Shown piece by piece: positions 45,717-57,210 of a stretch of DNA of 64,000 nt. Positions within the stretch are counted from its first letter, which is position 1. Each line of letters begins with the position of its first letter. A program made the position numbers and the translations under genes. This stretch comes from Aphrocallistes beatrix. Lineage: Eukaryota > Porifera > Hexactinellida > Sceptrulophora > Aphrocallistidae. Location of the stretch: the NCBI GenBank assembly GCA_963281255.1, contig OY725490.1, positions 5,456,001 through 5,520,000 of the forward strand, read 5' to 3'. The notes below the pieces were generated by a model, which did no database searches, was not told the DNA's origin, and saw only the letters and a program-made list of their open reading frames with translations.

Positions 45717-46210
45717 CAAATTCTTAGTTCTCACTTCCTAATATACTTTTTATGAGGGCACATATATGATTCCATATCATTAGGCGATGAACGTAGAACC
45801 ACTTTATTTTCGATATCTTATAAATTGGTGATTTCATTCCTGATTTCCAAAAAAATAATTTGGACACCGATAAAATTTACAATTTTTGTCATTTCAACTT
45901 TCTTTTGGTCCTATGAAGTGGCAGATATGATAGACTATCTATGATTCGATTTTGGAAGCATTTGTTTCCTTGGTATGTCCTAAATTTTTTAATGGCCGGA
46001 TTTCTACCATTAAGATGTGCTAGGATAAACGAAAAAAACAGACTATGAGACACTGTATCTCAAAAACTAGAAATGAGAATCAAAAACGGTTTGGAATGTG
46101 CAAGTACTTCTTGACAGAGATACCTGCCCACGCTTAACATCTCTTATAGCTCTACTTTCATCGTATGCTGTATGCCAAATCATATGGTTTTTCGAGGGCA
46201 CTATCCTCAA

Positions 46211-47235
46211 GGTTGGCCTTTCCTATAATATCTAACTTTTGACCTTTTCAACCGATTCAATTAATTTTTCCAGTGCAGATTTGAATCGCAGAGTTATCTG
46301 CAAAACTGCATTAATAATTGAAAGAATTCAACAGATAAAATTTTTTTAAAAAAATTTGGCCATTTTACAAGAAAGAAATCGGACACAATATGCTTACAAT
46401 CCTTCAGAAACTTTTCAAATTGATTCATAAATCGATGATCTAACTAATGGACAAACAGATTTTTGTAATTTTGAAAATTTTTAAAAATTCACACCAAAAC
46501 ATCCGAGGAATTTTATTTTTAGTAATTTTGATCATAATTCTCTTTTTGTTTGTATTATAAAAAATCTGTCTGTTCATTATGTTCTACTCTTCGAGATCTA
46601 TTAGAAACCGTTTTCACCCCTATGTTGAATTTACAAAAAGTTATCACCTGTTTAATTGCTGAAAAAAAGTCTCAGAAAATTTTACTGCTTTGGAATATTA
46701 AATAGCATGCAAATATCCTTATTCGACAACTTAGAGCAGTACTTAACTTCAAAATATGGTATATCAAAATTTTTCTCCAACAAAAGTGTAAAAAAATGGT
46801 CATTGCTGACTGACCACCCAAAAATAACCACATTCGATAGTGTCCTCCGGAATCGGAGATCAATTACTTCTTTGAGCCATGTCAGATCATCATTTTAATA
46901 CTAAATTCGTGCTCAGCGCTAAATTTCCATCAATTTGATATATATATATATTGACCATATTTGGAGAATTTTTTGGATGTACGTGCATAGCAACGGCCAG
47001 GAATTTTTTCACATTCCTGGCCGTTGCTAGGAATCCTCAGCCAAAGAATTTCTCCAAATATGTCCAATATATATATCAAATTGCTGGAAATTTAGTGCTG
47101 AGCACCTATTTAGCATTAAAATGATGATCTAACATGGTTTAAATAAGTTATGGATATGAGACTTCCGTTTCAAAAATGTGTCCTTTTTTAGGCGAAACCA
47201 GGTGGTACAAGTGGCTCTAAGTGTCGAAATATTAG
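46211..47235. mobile_element. Family D element (D3), truncated right side
   Basis: The left end GGTTGGCCTTTCCTATAATA directly follows the right end of C2, sharing the four bases TCAA between them. The copy continues through the core hairpin and stops near AATATTAGCAAT, short of the expected right terminus. Confidence 0.7.
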
Positions 47236-47790
47236 CAATGGTATAATTTCTTAGTGTCTACGATCTATACTTTTCGAGTTATGGCTTAAACGTTTTTTGT
47301 TTCCATAGCAACTGAGGAATGCATGGACATTCCAACTAAAATTTTCAGATTTTTTAAATTAAGATCTTCAGATTGTTGGTCAATCAAAAAATCAAGCATT
47401 AGAAATGCAGATAACGATGTTTAATATGAGCTAGAACAGCAACATTTTTCGCTCTAAAAAGAGCCTATTGCTCAATCACATGATGACATATCAAATTTTT
47501 GACAGCGGAATTGGATACTCTAATATAATATTTGTTTATGGTAGTAATACATTTCAAATGTCTATCGGAAGCAGTTTTTGATTTATCGGTCAATAAATTT
47601 TGACTGTGTTAAAACTGGCCTCTTCGTTTTATGGCCTTCTCGGTGACATACTATATAGCCGTATATTGAGTAGGCTATAGTATAGTCTAGCACAGGTATT
47701 GCTCAAATAATCCTACTGTGCTAGGGACAATCACTTGGTATCGCGGCGCATTTGTGGAATGTCTGAATGGCGACAGCATGATAAAGGTGG

Positions 47791-48442
47791 ATGCAACCTT
47801 CTCTTGATAATTTTCTAATTTGATATTATTTAATATATGGATCCTAATTGTGTGGGAATTCTGAAGTATTTACAAATATATACTAGTTTTTATTTAATAA
47901 GTTATGTCATCAACATCCAACTGTTCGGATTCTGAAAACGAAAACGTACTCTAGGAACATGGAAAAGACAGATTCCATCAGAGCCATTTCATTCTCCCGA
48001 GTTCAGAGCCCTTATACTCCTCTATTCCAACCCAGTAGCCCGCAGGATATCGATTTCTGCTACACTGCCGACCAATCCTTGCCCCAAATCGCCTTTGACA
48101 ACACTAGAACTATCTTTGCATGAGTCAATGTTTTTCAACTACTGATTCATGACCCAGTCTGTTATGGAAACGTGATAACAGATCAAAGAGGTCTAAATTT
48201 CATGGAATCCAATTCAACTCTCTAGAGAAGGGGAAAATTATATGATTTCTCCATTAGTGATACTTCATCCGCAGATACTTACCTTACTTAGCCCCATCCA
48301 AAAGAAATTGAAGTAGATACTTCCGCAACGTGGATACATCTCCTCAACAAATCTGGTGGTTTGGTGGCTATGCCACCAAATTTTATTAAAATCTGGTCTA
48401 TTTAGATAGTGTATTTAGAATTTGGTGGCTATTAGCCACAAC
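47791..48442. other. Unassigned; possible remnant upstream of a MULE fragment
   Basis: A short frame near 47905 (SSTSNCSDSENEN) and GGTGGCTATGCCACC-type hairpins are seen. No family is identifiable. Confidence 0.3.
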
Positions 48443-49502
48443 CATAGCCTACTCTAATAATGCCTCACAGTAGACTGAAAATTATGGACTAAGGATGAAG
48501 TAGTAGCCGAATGGATTAATACACGATTAGCCTAAAATCGTTAACCTAGGATAGGAATTAAGAATGTATTACCAGCATATATAAACATGGCATCAAAGTA
48601 CATATATCCGTTCGAAAAATTTCGATTAGTCATCATATCATTGCGCAACAGGTCATTCTAAGGACAATTTTAGCGATTTTCTAAGCTGTTTTAACCCTAT
48701 TTCTAAATGCGATTAAGGTGTGATTTTTGTGTAGAACCAAGATTAGTACGAGTTGATTTGAAAAATTCAGAATTTTTCAATGGAATGTTGTTAAATTCCT
48801 GCGTTGCTAGGGTAGGGCATTTTGGTCAGTTTGGGACATATCCTGTAAACTGTAGTAACTAGATCTTCAAATTTGATCGTGTTTGATAGGCAATGGACTA
48901 CTTCCTATTAGGTGATAATACAAGTTGAACTTCTAAATTCAACGAGTTTTGAGTTATGGGTTGATTTTAAGAATGTGACCAAAACACTAAATTGTCGCAT
49001 AACTCTATAGTCTGTGAATTTAGAAGTTTAAATTGTATTATTGCCTAATAGGAAGTAGCTAATTTCTATCAAATACAATCAAATTTGAAGACCTAGTTCT
49101 TACAGTTTGCAGGATATGGCTCAAACTGATCAAGATGCTTTACCATAGCAACGTAGGAATGTGACAACATTCCATTGAAAAATTCTAAATTTTTCAAATC
49201 AACTCGTACTAATCTTGGTTCTACACAAAAATCACACCTTATTACCATTTAGAAATAGGGCTAAAACAGCTTAGAAAATCGCTAAATTGTCCTTAGAGTA
49301 CCTGTTGCGCAGTGATATGATGACTAATCGAAATTTTCCAACGAATATATTTACTTTGATGCCATGTTTATATATGCTGGTAATACATTCTTAATGCTTA
49401 TCCTACATGGTTAACGATTTTAGGCTAATCGTGTATTAATCCATTCGGCTATTACCGCATCCTTGGTTATTTTACTGTGAGGCATTATTAGAGTAGGCTA
49501 TG
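48443..49502. mobile_element. Family B palindromic P-type MITE (copy B2), 1060 bp
   Basis: The ends are CATAGCCTACTCTAATAATG and its inverse, flanked by an exact 7-bp duplication CCACAAC (48436-48442, 49503-49509). The arms are about 500 bp imperfect reverse complements and closely similar to B1 and B3. X-box-like GTTGCTA motifs lie in each arm. Non-coding. Confidence 0.9.
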
Positions 49503-49519
49503 CCACAACCAAATTTTTC

Positions 49520-49867
49520 GAGCACTGGTGCGCAGCCTTTCTCCGTAAACAGAATATTCAATTTCAATCTGTCTCCAGTCCAGCAAACATGAAAGCATCA
49601 AAACGTTATGAAATGAGGATTCTCGACGTTAGTATTCTTGCACAAGTCATCTCTCATCTCTCATGTCAGTATTGTAGGAAGCCCATCGCACTTTATGAAT
49701 CTAAATTTCTTCAGAATGTGGTCTGCCAGCCACCACATTCTTTATCAAGTGTAATCACTCTCACCACTTATTTGCTTTGTTCTCGTTCTCCAAGCCGATG
49801 GAGATTGCTAACTCTCAACTCATAAATACTCCGTTCCCAACATGGAATGAACGAAGTCATAATGCGA
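49520..49867 (+). pseudogene. Mutator-like (PF20700-type) transposase fragment
   Basis: KRYEMRILDVSILAQVISHLSCQYCRKPIAL (split here as KRYEMRILDVSILAQ and SCQYCRKPIAL) at 49592-49690 resembles the zinc-motif region near the N-terminus of invertebrate Mutator-type transposases. In another frame FFIKCNHSHHLFALF follows, then a segment with TWNERSHNAI. At least one frameshift is present. The match is from memory of the family pattern and is moderate only. Confidence 0.45.
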
Positions 49868-50352
49868 TCAGCTGCCTAAAAACATCCACCACGCACAATA
49901 TAACTTAAGAAAGTATTACCAGCATATATAAAAATGGCATCACAGTACCCATATCCAATGTTAAAATTTAGATTCGTCATCATATGTTTCGCGCAATTGG
50001 TTATATTTGTGACAAATTTAGTGATTTTCAGAGACAGTAACAGGGCAATTCTAAGTGTTTTTAACATAATTTTTTGCATAGAACTGAGCTGTGAATGGGT
50101 TGGTGGGTTGGTAAATTCATGGAATGTTTTTACATTCCAGTGTTGCTATGGAAACATATTTGGGTCAGTAATGGTAACATCTTGGAAACTGCAAGAGCTA
50201 AACTTTCAAATTTAATTCTATTTGATAGCCAATATACTATTTCTTATTAAGCGATAATATAAAAGTCTAAATTCAATGGTTTATGAGATATTCTTCAAAT
50301 TAACATATGTGGCCAATATGATAATTGTCTAATAAAAGCCATTGAATTTAGT
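49868..50352. mobile_element. Family B left-arm fragment
   Basis: CAGCATATATAAAAATGGCA, TGACAAATTTAGTGATTTTC and GTTGCTATGGAAACATATTT match B4/B5 arms. It is cut off by the DD41D element at 50353, and the outer terminus is missing. Confidence 0.7.
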
Positions 50353-50354
50353 CA

Positions 50355-51400
50355 TATACACTGCCCTACCAAAGTTTTCGTACACCGCAATATCCCCATA
50401 CAAATAGTACATATAAATCGTATCTATTTTTGGAGTCGCTAGTAATAAATCGATAACAGTTTGGCTAAATTTGGCTTAAACTTCATATTCTACACACTCG
50501 AATTACTCATTTTATAGTCTTTCATCTCAATTACTCTTTTTAAAGGTTAAATATTTTTAAACCGAGACACCTAGTGCCACTAGCACCATCCAAATCTGGG
50601 GGGCTGAGGTCCGGAGAATGCGGGGCCCACTCGAGCGGGAAGTTTTTGGAGATGATTCGCCGTTTAAAGTGTTCATTGAGCCAGTCACGAGTCATGAGAG
50701 CTGTATGTGGTGTTGCTCCATCTTGTTGGAACCATAGCTTTGGTAAATAACCTGAGAATCGTGTTTCCAGCTCTTTGTAGAACTTATTCAGGACCTCAAT
50801 ATACCGTACAGTGGTTATTGTAACAGTGGCTCCTTTCGCTTCAAAAAGGAACGGACCAATACAGCCTAATGTCGAGAGTGCACACCAAGCTGTGACTTTC
50901 TGGGAGTGAAGAGGCTTTTCTACAACCTCATTTGGGGGTTGTGTACCCCAGTAGATGTTGTTTTTGGAATTTACGTGCCCATCCAAGTGGAAGTGAGCCT
51001 CGTTTGAGGTGAAAAGATAAGGTAAAAATGACTCGTTGTTCTCGATCTTGTCCATCAAAACCACTGCCATTGCTTCTCTTCGTGTCTTATCTGACTCTAT
51101 GAGCTTCTGTTTAGTCTGAATGTGATAGGGGAACTCATGTAGGTCATCATTAAGGATTCTACGGAGTGTAGTCCTTGCTATTCCTAGGGATTGGCACCTC
51201 TTTCGACTGCTTCTTTTTGGAGAATTCAACGTCCTTGACTCGTTTAATTAGAGCCTCATCTCTCAGTCTTTTCCTCCCAGAATGACTTGCTCGATCTTTA
51301 GACTTCTTATTCAGATTTTGTACTGTGCCAAACTTCTCAAATTTCTTCATCCAGTCCTCTATTCCTTCTTATCTCTTCTTTATGTGAAGAAAATGTGAAG
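50355..51400 (-). mobile_element. Tc1/mariner DD41D (rosa-type) element, decayed
   Basis: The left end CACTGCCCTACCAAAGTTTT follows TA. On the minus strand the transposase reads from about 51350 (MKKFEKFGTVQNLNKKS) to about 50560. Motifs: HTH region LGIARTTLRRIL; first catalytic motif as LFTSNEAHFHLDG, where Asn replaces the usual Asp; WFQQDGATPHTA; HSPDLSPPDL. I count 41 residues between the second and third acidic positions, the DD41D spacing. A frameshift near 51215 joins the N-terminal part. The right end is missing at the border with family C3. Confidence 0.8.
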
Positions 51401-51429
51401 AAAACGAATTTAAAATAAAATTAGTGTAC

Positions 51430-53547
51430 CGGATTAAATATTTTTGACTTTATAAGTAGATTAATTTTACAAATATTTAATGGAAATTGTCCGAAAAAAA
51501 GGGCCAAAAAACAGCGAAAAATGTCTGTTTTTTTTGGGAAATCAGGAGTAAAATCACCAAGTTAGAAGATATCGAAAAAATGGTGGTCCTACGTTCATCG
51601 GCAAATAATATGGAACAACTCTTGAAATTTTCAAACCTCTATCTTGAACCAATTTTGACTTAAAATTCTGTAAAGACGGTCAATTTTGAAATATTAAAGT
51701 CCCGAGATATAGAGATTTTAAGTTTAGATGTTAAGAAGAATGTAGAATGATTTATTAATAATGAACAGAAGCATTCACAGACATTTATTCTCATATATAC
51801 TGCTGATTTAGGTATATTTGAACAAAATATTTACAAAAAATAGCAAGAGTACTCTGAAAATCCACAAATTTCCTTGAGGCCCCTAACCCCGAATGTTTGG
51901 GATAATTGTGAATAATAATTCATATTCCTAGCACTACGAAGAATAATTTATCAGTTTAGAATGGTTAAAGAGCTTCCGAAAAGTATATTAGGAAGTTAGA
52001 GCGAAAGTCTACGACCTTTAGTTTCGAAGTTAGGATTTTCGAAAAATGCTACGTCATCATATGACAAAAATCTAAAACTTAACATTCCATAGGGTGTAGT
52101 GCAATTATTATCATAGAATCATATCTGTACACTCATAAAAAGTATATTATGAAGTGAGAACTAAGAATTTGGACTTATATTTACAGAGATAGAGAGATAT
52201 TTCTTTTTCGACCCTAAATGGGTTTTGTTTTGCAGAATCTGCGTGGTCCAAGGCCAGAACTTTCAAAATAATTAACAAAAGTTCCCCATTTTTCTGTAAA
52301 CATTATTAACGACAATTGTATTCATTACTTAGCATAATAACTACATTTGGACACATATTTAATGATTAGATTCGCCATTTTCTAATATATTTAAAGTTCT
52401 CCATAGAATTTGTATTACAATTAAATCAATGATAAGTCTTGAATTATTTATTTTTTGACAAAGGAATGTTCGAGGAACCTATCTATTTTCGCATATATCC
52501 TTTTATTTAAGAATATAATAGATTATATATCTTCAATAATTTTCAAGATATGACATCGCCCTCTTTCGGGACCAGAGATATTATGCTCGAACTTTACCTA
52601 TAATAAGCGATATCTCAAGAACAAATGGTCGTCCCGAACAATTTTTTTTTTGAAACGATCAGAATTTTATTTCTGACCCAGTGATCGCCAAATATCTGAG
52701 ATCAAACGATTTCCCGAGCATTATATAAATGAACTCCCTTATACACTACCCGGACAAAAGTATTTGCACACTTCATTATCTTACGTGCATTTAATACTAA
52801 AATGGGTCTATTCATGAAGATTAAAACTCCGAAACGGTAAGTGATACAACTAACCGGATTTCAAATTCGAAATCGAATTAGTTATTGTAGGATATTTCTA
52901 ATCAATTACTAATTCCCAATTATTTCAAATTATCAATCACTGCCACCTTGTGCCACATATGTCCTTTTTTATCACTACACATGATGGTGATGTACTACCT
53001 CTAGTGCCACAGGTTGATAATTTTACTCATTGGGTTGAGCCATTTGTTAGAAATCTTCAACTATTACTAATTCGAATGTAAAGATTTCGAATCTTAAATC
53101 AGACTCTTAATAGCTCTTAGAGTTTGAATACTTTCCCTTCATGAAAAAGATCCAATTTAGTACTATTTGTTTGGAGAAGAATATAGTGTACAAATACTTT
53201 TGTCCGGTTAGTGTAGTGCTATTTTGTTTGGATTTTATTTCACCATTCTTTTAAATCTTTGTGTTATATAATCTCCAAAAGTGCCAAAACAATGTTAAGG
53301 TCCATATCATTAAAAAAAATAGCAAATAAGTTAAAAACTAATTGGTAAATGCGTCAAAAATCTCCAATAAGTTTTCAATTTTTATTAACGCTAAACTTTA
53401 GCGGGTTAGCTCACAAAAATCAAAATAAATACCCTCCAAATAGTGCTATCAGATGGTAGACCGATCAGTAATAGTACAATGAAATTAGCAATTAAAAATT
53501 TAGCCGTTTTTTTTTACGCCAGACAAGGTTTTTCGAGGGCGGTATCC
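51430..53547 (-). mobile_element. Family C TTAA element (copy C3), inverted
   Basis: The TIR TTTTTCGAGGGCGGTATCC meets TTAA (53548-53551) at the right. The interior matches C1 and C2 in reverse (CATCGCCCTCTTTCGGGACC, GTCCTACGTTCATCGG). The left terminus has been lost against the DD41D element. A MITE at 52744-53213 interrupts it. Confidence 0.75.
52744..53213. mobile_element. Tc1-like MITE, 470 bp
   Basis: CACTACCCGGACAAAAGTAT and ATACTTTTGTCCGGTTAGTG are inverted ends, flanked by TA on both sides. Related to 60083-60565. Removing it restores continuity of C3. Confidence 0.85.
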
Positions 53548-53799
53548 TTAACTTCTGCTTAAACCACAAAAATAACGCGTTCCCAACATTTTCCCACTTC
53601 TGAGCCGTTTGCGTTTCTTATTGCCCTCTTCGAATTGAACAAATATAGTATCCGTCAATGAAACTAATCGTGATACTTGGGACTTTGAAACCCCGTACTT
53701 TCTTGCAATACACATTTGGGTGACACCTGATACCTCAAAATCCCTCAATAATTGTGCTTTCTCGTCAAGATCAAGATCAAATCTCTTGGAAGTTGCCAT
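53548..53799 (-). pseudogene. pogo/Tigger transposase N-terminal fragment (CENP-B-type HTH)
   Basis: MATSKRFDLDLDEKAQLLRD and then CIARKYGVSKSQVSRLV form the CENP-B N-terminal helix-turn-helix of pogo/Tigger transposases. Translation starts at about 53799. The frame ends at the TTAA border of family C3, so the DNA-binding half is all that remains. The same strand upstream carries the element's terminal region (54035-54344). Confidence 0.75.
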
Positions 53800-54034
53800 C
53801 AATGGAGATGTAAATAAGCTTGCTAAAGAAGGATTCAAACAAATTGATGACGCAAAATATTGATTGTTCTGGGGGAGGGAGATCATGTACAACTAGATTG
53901 TAGTCGAATAAAATCACACCACAGTCATGGTTCGATTTAAAATGTATTCTACGTCTATATTTATATACAACCATTCATTTGAATCAATTCTTTTGTTTTA
54001 GTACATGACGATCAGATAATGACAGCAAGCTCCT

Positions 54035-54344
54035 CCTTCGCTTAATCGAGATATTAATTCCTGATTAAGCGGAGGAAAATATAGTTTTTCTTCGCTTAAT
54101 CGGGACAATAATTCCGATTAAGGGAGGAAAATATAGTTTTTCTTCGCTTATTCGGGACAATAATTCCCGATTAAGCGGAGGAAAATAAAGTTTTTCTTCG
54201 CTTAATCGGGAATTATTGTCCCAATTAACCGATTTGTTGTCCCGATTAACCGATCAATTTATAATGTAAAATCCGTTCCCTTTCAACTTGTCCCGATTAA
54301 GCGGATTTCCCGATTATCCGTCTCCGATTAAGCGGCTTCCACTG
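54035..54344 (-). repeat. pogo/Tigger terminus with 54-bp subterminal tandem repeats
   Basis: About 3.5 copies of a unit of about 54 bp, CTTCGCTTAATCGGGACAAT...GATTAAGCGGAGGAAAATAT, lie at 54035-54240. Each unit contains an inverted pair (CGCTTAATCGGG/CCCGATTAAGCG). The outer end GGCTTCCACTG meets TA at 54345-54346. Such subterminal repeats are likely transposase binding sites, by inference. Confidence 0.75.
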
Positions 54345-55674
54345 TAATTACTAGCATCAGATTGGCAGGAAAATAGTTTTAGGATGCTAGAAACTTTCAG
54401 ATGACGTTCACTTGCTAATATTTGTAGATTAGAAACATGGTAATTATCACCTGACATCATGCGATAAAGTCCAAAATGGTGCTCTAAAGGATCTGTCTGC
54501 AAGAAAGACTTCAAGAGGTAAGAATAACCACAATTGCCTGTTAGAAGATTAGTGATTTGAGGCAGTACAAGGAAGGCATGTCTTAAGCTGGTAAAGGTCT
54601 GTTTACTTAAATTCCCCTCTTTATCAGGGAGTGATAGCCAAGCTTCTAACCAGTAGACTGCCTTAGTCAATGAAAAACGATCGTCATTTAAAGAAAAAGG
54701 GCGATATAGTGGGTCATTCAAACGAATATGTTTAAAAGGAACTTTTACATTGAAAATTTTCCGAAAGGAAAGTAGAAATTCAATAAATTCTGAAGTTTGT
54801 TTCTATACTGCGGACAACGTTGTTCGTTTTGAATAGCTAACGCAGCAATGGTAGACTCATGAATAACCTTTAAAACTAACTTCACATTCTGTGGTTCTAA
54901 ACTTGGAGAATAACAGGATTTCAAAAGTCAAGCGTGGGGCTAGTTTAGCCAAGCTTTCTTTCTCAGAATTATAAAGAGTACGGATATCTTGGAAAGAAGC
55001 AGAACATAGTCTTAGAGGGTAAGAATAAGAATCAGAGCGAATATCTTCGAAACTGGGAAAAATAAAACTGACATTCGACTTTAAATTCAACCAATTATTA
55101 AGAATAGATTTTAATATGTGTACAAAATCAAATGTAAGAAATAACACTATTGATGTCACATGGATGAGGTACTCGAGTTTCTAGATCACCAGTGGGAGAA
55201 AACAGTTTGAAAAGCTTCACATTAAGAGGGTAATTGTTCGTCGAGATTATTTGAACTACTAACAAGCCACAAGCCTCAACATCTAGAATATAAGACTTAA
55301 CAATTGCAAATATCTTCTCTGCTGATAAAGCTGCACATGGTAACAGACGAACAATGCAGGACCATTTTTTCTGAAGGCTAGAGACCATGATAGCAAATAC
55401 AGTTTTCGTAGGATTATCTGGACATATTGGATCCTATAATTTTGCCTCCCTTGTATGATATATCGAGTTTTATGAGTAATTTCATTCATTTGAAAGATGA
55501 CATGCTTTTGTTCATTCGAAAAAGAACACGTTGCTTTCCTCAGGAATGGAAAGAATTCATTTTCGTGCCCAAATGAAGAGTACAATTTTTCTAAAGGATT
55601 GAAGTGTGGTAGTGATAGGCAAGGCATGTGCTGGAGATACTGATAACAAGCTGGCGAGATCAGATATGTTTTAA

Positions 55675-57210
55675 GGTTGGCCTTTCCTATGGCATTTTGA
55701 TTTTTATCAAAAATGTGCCAAAAGTCCCTTTTAAGCATTTTTAGATCCAAAGGGGTTCTAAACATTAATTTCGATTTTTAGAATTTCAATGCTAATATTA
55801 GTACCACTCGGCGTAGCACAAAAAATGACACATTTTTAAAGCGAAATGTCTCATATCCATAACTTCTTTGAACCATGTCAGATCATCATTTTAATGTTAA
55901 ATTCGTGCTCAGCACTAAATTTCCAGCAATTTGATATACAGGTAACCCTCGCCGTTCGCGGGTTTGCCATTCGCGGTTTCGACTATTCGCGGAAAAATTT
56001 TTGAGTCTTGTTTTACTATTCGCGACACGTTCCCTCGACTATTCACGGTTTTCGTTACTCTCTTCAGTAGTTTATGGGCTAGCATAAGTCCATAACCTTA
56101 TACGTATCTACAATTTAGGTTTAGTACTAAAAGCTAGACTTTACTATTTAGGTATGGTACTTAGGATTGCTACTAAAGGATCGTTATCTTTCATTTATCA
56201 CTTCATTTATTACTACCATTTTACTTGTGCCAGTGTTTGTATGAGTATTACAGCTCAACTATTGAATCAATAACGTATTTAGCAAACAGTATCTAGCGTC
56301 GTTTTTATAATCTAGGAACGTAACCCCACCATTCTCATTGAACTAACGTCTTGCCGTTCGCGATTTTGCCATTCGCGACAATTCTCATGAACGTAACCCC
56401 CGCGAACGGCGAGGGATACCTGTATATGTATATTGGACACATTTAGAGAATTTCTTGGCTGCAGGTTCCTAGCAACGGTCAACCAAAAAATTCTCCAAAT
56501 ATGGTTAGTATTAATATCAAATTGCTGGAAATTCACAGCGGGACACGAATTCAGAATTCGAATGATGATCTGACATGGTTCAAAGAAGTTATTGATCTGG
56601 GATTCCGGCGGATACTATCGATGGTGAAAATTTTTGATACATATATCATATTTTGAAGATAAGTACTGCTATAAGTTGTCGAATAAGGATATTTGCATGT
56701 TATTTAATAATCCAAAGTAGTTAAAACTAATGGAAATTGAGGGATAGTATATAAAAATTGTCTAAATCCTATTTTCTGCGACTTTTTTCATCAATTTATA
56801 AAGGTGATAACTTTTTGTAAATTCAACATAGGGGCGAAAACTCAACGCTTTTGATAGTTCTCGAAGAGGAGAACAAAATGAACGGACATATTTTTGATTT
56901 TACGAATAAAAAGAGAATTATGAAGAAAATGTGTCAAAATTACTTTAAAAATTTTTCAAAAATCTGTCTGTTCATTAGATAGGCCATCCATTTATGAAAT
57001 ACTATGAAAAGTTTCTAAAGGGTTGTAAGCATATTGTGTCCGATTTCTTCCTTGTAAATTGACAAATTTAAAAAAAAAAGATTTGTCTGTTGAAATATTT
57101 CGATTATTAATGCAGTTTTGCAGATAAATCTGCAATTCAAATCTACACTGAAAAAATTAAATGGATCAGTTGAAAAAGTCAAAAGTTAGCTATTATAGGA
57201 AATGCCAACC
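55675..57210. mobile_element. Family D TTAA element (D4) inside P element 2
   Basis: TTAA at 55671-55674 and 57211-57214 flanks GGTTGGCCTTTCCTATGG and ATAGGAAATGCCAACC. It interrupts the P transposase coding region. Its own core is split by a Tigger-type MITE. Removing that MITE gives a length of about 1050 bp, longer than D2. Confidence 0.85.
55939..56422. mobile_element. pogo/Tigger-type MITE, 484 bp
   Basis: CAGGTAACCCTCGCCGTTCG and CGAACGGCGAGGGATACCTG are inverted ends next to TA on both sides (55937-55938, 56423-56424). TTCGCGG-type motifs recur near both ends, as in Tigger elements. The interior is non-coding. Confidence 0.9.

Larger units (their letters stand above)
43533..46206 (+). 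mobile_element. Family C TTAA element (copy C2) with nested insertions
   Basis: TTAA (43529-43532) precedes GGATAATGCCCTCGAAAAAA. The right end TTTTTCGAGGGCACTATCC precedes TCAA (46207-46210). Inside are a DD41D-type MITE (44039-44511) and a family D fragment (44688-45716). The region 45717-46050 matches the family C right half at 21110-21370. No transposase is recognisable. Confidence 0.75.
43190..47790. repeat. 4.6-kb imperfect palindrome (family B-like arms)
   Basis: CTTTTATCATGCTGTCGCCA near 43206 reappears inverted near 47770, and CACCGAGAAGGCCATAAA near 43317 reappears inverted near 47630. The arms contain family B-like sequence (TCAGAGTATCCAATTCCGCT, CTCTTTTTAGAGCG) with termini CATGGCCTACTTAATATACG. 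The left arm has a 2.7-kb family C element starting at 43533, followed by a family D element. The outermost 90 bp are also inverted but with an indel, so the inverted unit is larger than a single family B element. Confidence 0.75.
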
